From: Mikrocytos mackini
Taxonomy: Eukaryota > Endomyxa > Ascetosporea > Mikrocytida > Mikrocytiidae
DNA: 22,301 nt
Reading direction: 5' to 3'
Assembly: GCA_030180075.1 (NCBI GenBank)
Contig: JASNJN010000084.1
Coordinates: forward strand, 1 to 22,301
This document shows positions 17,647-22,301 of this stretch, in pieces. The notes under the pieces are model-generated. The model was not told where the DNA came from. It did no database searches and saw only the letters and a program-made list of their open reading frames with translations. Position numbers and translations under genes: made by a program. How positions within the stretch are numbered: position 1 is the first letter of the stretch; each line of letters begins with the position of its first letter.

Positions 17647-17939
17647 TCTTCTGCTTTTGAAAATTTTAAATTTTTAAATTAAAATATATATTGTGAATAA
17701 GCCAGTACATAATATGGGATATATTGCAACGTTCGTTCATATGTTTCTTATACAAGTACAATGGCGGATTGTTTTAGAAATAAACGACTAATCAAAAAAT
17801 AACCAAACATGCCTATATAAACACCAACGTCAATATAAAGGACCCTTTGGTTCCTAAGACAATACAGAAACTGCCCATACTTTCTAACTAAACCCAAAGC
17901 TCACGTATTATAAAAATAAAATCTTGGATTATTAATACT
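17641..17939 (-). repeat. Right arm of ~300-bp inverted repeat
   Basis: Reverse complement of 15123-15423 at about 98% identity. It would be the 5' leader/promoter of the minus-strand pseudogene that begins at its inner edge. With the left arm it frames a 2.8-kb unit. Confidence 0.9.
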
Positions 17940-18143
17940 TTCTTTAAAATTTAACTTTTAAAATATAAAACACTAGCTTTCGCGTCATTAGAACATTAGC
18001 AGACTTATTAAATAATTATATTGTTTGATAGATCACCGGGTTGATTTATACTTGTTAATAGCATGGATAGGGTGAAATTAGCATATTTAATAAAAATTTT
18101 GATAATGCCTTTTTCACCTTATTTTCTTAAAATTTATAAGTAT

Positions 18144-18439
18144 TGTGTTGGATTTGTTCTCAACACCAGAACTTTTTTTCAAAAATCCTGAGGGTTTCAA
18201 ATGTTGGTTAGAGTGTTTTAGGTTATTTAAGTGTTTTATGTGTCTAAAATCGTGTTCGGGTCCGTTCGAGTCTGTGTACGAAAAATGGGTTAAAATATGG
18301 GATTTTGAGAAGGGTTGAAAGGGACCCCGTTCAAAAAATCATGTACAAAAAAAATGAAATAGACCCATCAGTGTTAAATATGAACCTATGTTAATATTTA
18401 CTAAAATTTAAAAATTAAATTTAGTTACGTTTTACTACA
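18144..18439 (-). repeat. Candidate 3' LTR
   Basis: In element orientation it starts TGTAGTAAAACG directly after the purine tract and can be closed at ...CCAACACA, giving 296 bp with TG...CA ends. The partner LTR is outside the window, so the inner boundary is supported by the purine tract but the outer one is a guess. Confidence 0.45.
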
Positions 18440-18450
18440 CTCCCTTTCTT
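18440..18450 (-). promoter_or_regulatory. Polypurine tract
   Basis: AAGAAAGGGAG in element orientation overlaps the pol stop codon and abuts the TG that would open the 3' LTR; it is the expected plus-strand primer position. Confidence 0.6.
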
Positions 18451-19195
18451 AATATTTAACTCGGGCTACCCGGTTTAACGGCCATTTCTTGCCATCGGTT
18501 GTTATTATGGACGTTTTTCCGATTGTCCCTACTATTTTCATGGGTCCATATTTATTTTTATAATCTTTTACTCGGACTTTGCTTCCGGGTTTTAGGGGCA
18601 CTTCGAAAGTTCTGTGGCGAGCATCAAAGTATTTTTTTTGTTTGTTGTTGTTTCTTCGCCATGATTTCTCTATTTATGACTTTACTCTTTTCTCCCTTTC
18701 TATCGGGGCATAGAAGTGTCAGTTTGTCCCTCATTGGTCTCCCAAAAAATGCCTCGAACGGTGAATTTCTCGTTGTTGTATGGGGTGTCGCTCTATATAA
18801 AAATAGGCACTCTTGTATTGTGTCTTGGAGATTCCACTTGTATTTTTGTGCTTCCTCAATCTTTTCTGACAACACTCTGTTGAAACGCTCGACCAGCCCA
18901 TTCTGACGGGGAGTGTATAGTGCTACTCGAGTATGTTCGATTTTTAGCTCCTTCAGAAAGGTGTCGGTTTCTTTTGCAATAAACTGCTTCCTGTTATTTG
19001 ATACGATTTCTTCTGGGAGACCGTATCTAAAAATCGGGGTTTTAATGCTCTTGATTATTTTTTTAGCGTTTATGCTCCGAAGTTCTATTATTTCCGGCCA
19101 TTTGCTGTAGTAATCAACTACGACCAATAGGAATTTTTCTGTGACTCCTTCGATAGGGCCTTTTAAATCTATAGCTATCTTTTGCCATGGTTTTC
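18449..19195 (-). pseudogene. Integrase catalytic core and C-terminal domain
   Basis: The core frame (about 19193-18635) begins PWQKIAIDLKGP, which supplies the first catalytic Asp, then VVVDYYSKWPEI. The second catalytic Asp, normally in a SDNG/SDRG-type motif before QF, is Asn here (IVSNNRKQF). The Glu of the third motif is kept (NGLVERFNR). A run of eight T at about 18628-18635 shifts the frame. Beyond it the C-terminal domain continues (YFDARHRTFEVPLKPGSKV, KYGPMKIVGTI, WPLNRVAR) to a TAA at 18449-18451. The Asp-to-Asn change and frameshift both make the enzyme inactive. Confidence 0.85.
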
Positions 19196-19540
19196 AGGTG
19201 ATTTTGTTGGACACAATGGCGGTTCTCTCACCTTTATTGTCATATCGGGGTTTTGGCATTCCTTGCAGGATTTTATGAATACCTCTGTCTCTGCTCTCCA
19301 TCCTGGCCACCAGAACCTTTGTTCGATTCTAGCCCAAGTCCTGCTTATGCCTTGGTGTAAGCTATGGGCTTCCGATATGATCATGCTTCGGGCTGCTAAG
19401 TCTGGTACGAAACGGACCTGGTCCAGGAATAACTTGTGATTATCCACAGTCAAACGCTCCTTGATTTTATAAAATCTAGGGTATAGTTTTATATTCTTTT
19501 GATTCCAATCCCGATTCTCCACTATTTGGGTTACTTCTTC
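19175..19540 (-). pseudogene. Integrase N-terminal HHCC zinc domain
   Basis: The frame enters after a shift near 19533 (EEVTQIVENRDW). His-x3-His in SEAHSLHQG, the RFWWPGW motif and Cys-x2-Cys in KSCKECQ give the H2C2 zinc-binding domain that precedes the integrase core. It is separated from the core by a frameshift near 19190; the codons after SPEN down to the stop at 19175 are out of frame. Confidence 0.85.
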
Positions 19541-20430
19541 ATGTATACTGAGTAATCTTTTACGTCTAAACCTTCAGTTCTGATTTGGTTAACTATTATG
19601 TTTTCCTTGAATGTGAAGGGTGCGTGGTCGCTTTTAGTAGCTGACCTAGATAGCCAGTCTGCTATCCCATTGTCTTTTGCTTGCACATATCCGACTGTAT
19701 AATCGAATGCTGCTAACTTCTCTCTCCACCTCTCAATGCGGGAAATTGTTCTTTTCACTTTTGCTTGTGAAAGTAGAGTTTCCAACGCCTTATGGTCGGT
19801 TAGGATAGTAAAATGTCTACCTAGGAGGTATTTTTTGAATTTATGCACTGCTGCTACGCACGCTAGTGCTTCTTTCTCTCCCATGCTATAATTTTGTTCA
19901 TGCTTTCCAAATACGGAGGATCAATATGCTATGGGTTTGAATTTGTCATTTTCTTGGGCTTGTTCCAGAACTACTCCCATGCCTACTTCACTCGCATCGC
20001 AGTGAAGTCTCACTGTCTTATCGGATGCGGTATCAAAAGGTGCCAAGGCCTCTCTTTTGGTAATTATCTTCTTTATTTCTAGTAAGGCCTCATCTTCTTT
20101 CTCTCCCCGTTTAAGTTTCTTATTTTTTTGTAGGAGGCTCGATTTCGGTTTGCCTATTGTAGCTAGGTGCTTTATGAACCAGCTATAATAATTTATTATG
20201 CCTAATATTTGTCTCACCTCTCTTATATTCTGAGGTGGTTTTAGCTCCTCTATCTGTCTGGTTTTATCTACCGCGGACTCATTTCCCTCGCTTGAGATTT
20301 CATATCCCAGCCATTCCGTTTTAGAGGTCTCCATTACCGATTTTTGTTCATTTATTATTATTCTCCAGTCGTCCAATCTTTGTTTAACTTGAGCTACTCT
20401 TTGTACTAATTGTTTCCGGCTGCTCCGGTA
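19534..20430 (-). pseudogene. RT thumb/connection and RNase H
   Basis: This frame carries the end of RT (VKQRLDDWRIIINEQKS; WLGYEISSEG; REVRQILGIINYYSWFI) and RNase H. The four RNase H carboxylates are visible: Asp in LHCDASEVGMG, Glu in GEKEALACV, Asp in ILTDHKALE, Asp in GIADWLSRS. A TGA at 19921-19923 follows PIAY, where related elements have a sense codon, so it is a simple nonsense mutation in an otherwise continuous frame. Confidence 0.9.
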
Positions 20431-20900
20431 ATTAAGATATCGTCTAAATAGACCAATATCCCGGTTATCCCTTTTAAACATTCCGCCATTATTCGTTGGA
20501 ATGCGCTTGGAGCCGTTTTAATTCCAAACGGCATCTTGGTGTACTTGAATGTACCCAGTGGTGTGATTATTGTCGTGAGTGGCTGACTTTCTTTGGCTAG
20601 CGGTATTTGTTGATACGCTGCTTCAAGGTCCAGTTTGGCCAGGTATTTAGGTTTGCTCCCCAGTTGTGCTAACAAATCTTCTATGTTTGGGAGGGGGTAT
20701 TTATCCTCTTGTAAAGCAGTGTTTAGCTTTCTAAAATCTCCACATATTCGGACATCTCCGTTGGGTTTTCTCACGACAACTATGGGGCTGACCCAATCGG
20801 TCGCTTCCGAATTGACTAAAACTCCACTCTCTATAAGGCTTTTAATTTGTTTGTTTACCGCTGGTCTCAATGCATATGGCACTGGTCTTTCTCGCGCTAC
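20409..20900 (-). pseudogene. Reverse transcriptase palm/fingers
   Basis: RT motifs appear in order: IESGVLVNSEATDWVSPIVV, VRICGDFRKLN, YPLPNIEDLLAQL, AKLDLEAAYQQIPL, FGIKTAPSAFQRIM and the catalytic YLDD at 20439-20450. The frame is lost just after YLDDILITG and resumes one frame over near 20430. Upstream it is continuous with the protease frame once the inserted MITE and one copy of its target duplication are discounted. Confidence 0.9.
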
Positions 20901-20907
20901 TGCCGGT

Positions 20908-21281
20908 ACTAAACGAAGAAATCTGGAAAAAAGTTACCCTGTATTTTACGTTTTTATACATCATAATTAGGTCAATTTTATATCAAAACAAGCCTAGGTC
21001 TATGTATATCGCTGATTTATCACATAAATACTTTATCTTTCAAAATAATTAGTTATTGTTGAATAAAATATAAGAATGGCCATATTACACTGTTTTGTGT
21101 GAAAAATCTTAATTTTTTCAAAATTTCAAACACCAACTAGATTAAGCAAATGAAAAACAACATATCATTTAAATTAGCGCTAGATAAATCATTTGCATAT
21201 ACTGGCTAATAATGTAATCGAAACATGTTCAATATCATGTCTTTTTCGGGGGTAACTTTTTTCCAGATTTCTTCGTTTAGT
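20908..21281. mobile_element. 374-bp MITE inserted in gypsy pol
   Basis: Perfect 32-bp terminal inverted repeats (20908-20939 and 21250-21281, beginning ACTAAACGAAG) are flanked by a perfect 8-bp direct repeat CTGCCGGT (20900-20907 and 21282-21289). The interior is AT-rich and noncoding. The insert plus one duplication is 382 bp, and ignoring it places protease and RT in one frame, which confirms the boundaries. An 8-bp duplication fits hAT, P or Merlin-type superfamilies; the terminus does not let me choose. Confidence 0.92.
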
Positions 21282-22236
21282 CTGCCGGTTGTATCCCTTC
21301 CTTCATATATAGTTTAAAAGGTTTGTTTGCTAAATAGTTACTGACAGTGTTCACTCTGTAATTATTTACTTTCTCACCTCTTTTCAAAATGCCCAGGTCA
21401 AATATCTCTGGAGTTCCCAATACGCTCTGCCCTTGGGCGGTTATTAATACGAGGGCCTCTTTTTCCTTCGCTCCCCATTTTACCTTCACTTTGCATTCTC
21501 CTAGTACGGGGATCTTTTCTCCGCCAAATCCTCTCATGCACCAACTACTTGGTCTTATTATTTTGAGGAGCCCCATTTCTTTTGCGGCGTCCTTACGTAT
21601 GATGGTCAGGTCCGCACCACAGTCAAGTTGTATCTCTATGGTCTTACCATTTACCTTTATTGTCTCATACATACGTTTCCTGCTAGGGCTCCAGATCATG
21701 AGGTTTCTACGCTCGTAATGATCGTCTTGGGTATGACTTCTTTTTCGCTCATCTTCGGGGAATTCCCAGGGTTCTTGCATATCGTCCTGGCTATCTTCTC
21801 GTCTCCTGTCGGGGCTTCTGTCCCTATACTGTGGACCCGTATTCTGACAGACATCGGGAAAATGCGCTATTTTGTGGCATTGTAAACACCTGTTAGATGC
21901 TGCTCTGCAAAACGTTCTCCCTTCTCTATGTGCTATTCCACATCTTCTACAGGGGCAAATTCTTGGTCTGGGTACAGGTGCCCAGTTTCCTCTTTCAGGC
22001 TCTCTGTACTCTCGTCCGCCTCTCGCATCCTCGTTTTTCTGAGCTCTTTCTACAGCTTCGTTTAACGTGGGAACTTCCGTAGTTAACAATTGGTCTCTAG
22101 TGACTCTGTCTGCTAGGCCATTTATGAACCGATCTCTGGTTAATCCGTCCTCCTTTTCAGACCTCAACTTCATTCTTCCTGAAATTCTTACAATTTCCCT
22201 AAAATTATTTTGTTTCGAATAACTAATTACAGAATT
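21282..22236 (-). pseudogene. Gag C-terminus, zinc knuckles and aspartic protease
   Basis: After a stop at 22237-22239 the frame is open to the MITE. A capsid-like segment (DRFINGLADRVTRDQLL; LNEAVERAQKNEDA) is followed by a Cys/His array: first CRRCGIAHREGRTFC, then a canonical CCHC knuckle CLQCHKIAHFPDVC. The protease has the active-site triplet as LDCGADLTII, Cys in place of the usual Ser/Thr of D-S/T-G, a second hydrophobic-Gly flap region (FGGEKIPVLGE) and an ILG-like VLGTPEIFDLGI near the end. The first ATG is at 22173, but the open frame and homology-like composition start earlier. Confidence 0.85.
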
Positions 22237-22301
22237 TTACACGTTGTGATTTGAAATTTATACCATATATGTGCAGGATGATTATTTAACTGAAAATATA
22301 G
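22237..22301. other. Window edge, decayed gag or unrelated DNA
   Basis: AT-rich with no gag reading frame; the rest of gag and the 5' LTR are not visible here. Confidence 0.3.

Larger units (their letters stand above)
18144..22301 (-). mobile_element. Ty3/gypsy LTR retrotransposon, degenerate, cut by the window edge
   Basis: Reading leftward, the domain order is capsid C-terminus, zinc knuckle, protease, RT, RNase H, integrase zinc domain, integrase core and C-terminal domain, then a purine tract and a candidate 3' LTR. Integrase after RNase H defines Ty3/gypsy rather than copia. The 5' LTR and most of gag lie beyond the right edge or are lost. Damage includes a stop in gag (22237-22239), a MITE in pol, frameshifts near 20420, 19533, 19190 and 18630, an in-frame TGA at 19921-19923 and an integrase active-site change. 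Confidence 0.9.

Noticed and set aside
15115-17947. Target-site duplication flanking the 2.8-kb inverted repeat
   Set aside because: The immediate flanks (AATTGAG and TTCTTTA) do not match; a nearby TTTAAAATT on both sides is not adjacent and is cheap in AT-rich DNA.
18499-22082. Plus-strand frames across the retrotransposon
   Set aside because: Antisense shadows of gypsy pol and gag, whose motifs are unmistakable on the minus strand.
1-22301. tRNA, rRNA, snRNA or CRISPR features
   Set aside because: No T-loop/anticodon-stem pattern, rRNA core or regularly spaced repeat array was found by eye on either strand; a covariance-model scan would be the proper test.

Overview
The window looks like a piece of an AT-rich, repeat-laden microsporidian genome, of the large-genome type seen in Hamiltosporidium-like lineages. 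The evidence is indirect. The long Smc5 gene has no introns, genes in the central cluster are only about 140-480 bp apart, the RNase P protein is very small, all three standard stop codons end genes, and long tracts hold decayed genes and transposon debris. The genus is an inference; a search of the Smc5 protein would settle it.

Layout. Positions 1-1100 carry a short C2H2 zinc-finger reading frame that runs out in a TG microsatellite, and an unrecognised 118-residue ORF. From 1370 to 7725 the DNA is a graveyard: decayed coding stretches on both strands, a truncated CID (RNA polymerase II CTD-interacting) domain next to a hAT-like element end, a 146-bp hAT-like MITE, a 213-bp foldback element with 10-bp direct flanks, a possible non-LTR retrotransposon tail, and a 903-bp inverted-repeat element abutting a truncated Tc1/mariner-like transposase.

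The intact core is 7899-14787: an orphan secretory-type protein (-), Smc5 (+), a compact Rpr2/Rpp21-type RNase P/MRP subunit (-, convergent with Smc5), and an orphan type I membrane protein (+). Only Smc5 (chromosome maintenance) and Rpr2/Rpp21 (tRNA/rRNA processing) can be given functions, and they are not functionally linked.

From 14860 to 17940 there is a second decayed block. Two convergent pseudogenes are framed by a roughly 300-bp inverted repeat that is about 98% identical between arms and ends exactly at a shared ATGACT, which looks like the start codon of both pseudogenes. From 18144 to the window edge a Ty3/gypsy retrotransposon lies on the minus strand (gag-protease-RT-RNase H-integrase, candidate 3' LTR). 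It is dead: several frameshifts, an in-frame stop, a lost integrase catalytic Asp, and a 374-bp MITE with perfect 32-bp inverted repeats and a perfect 8-bp target duplication inserted between protease and RT.

No tRNA, rRNA or CRISPR was seen. The strongest candidates for something new are the mirrored pseudogene pair with its shared leader, the several nonautonomous elements with clear target duplications, and the long charged tail of Smc5.
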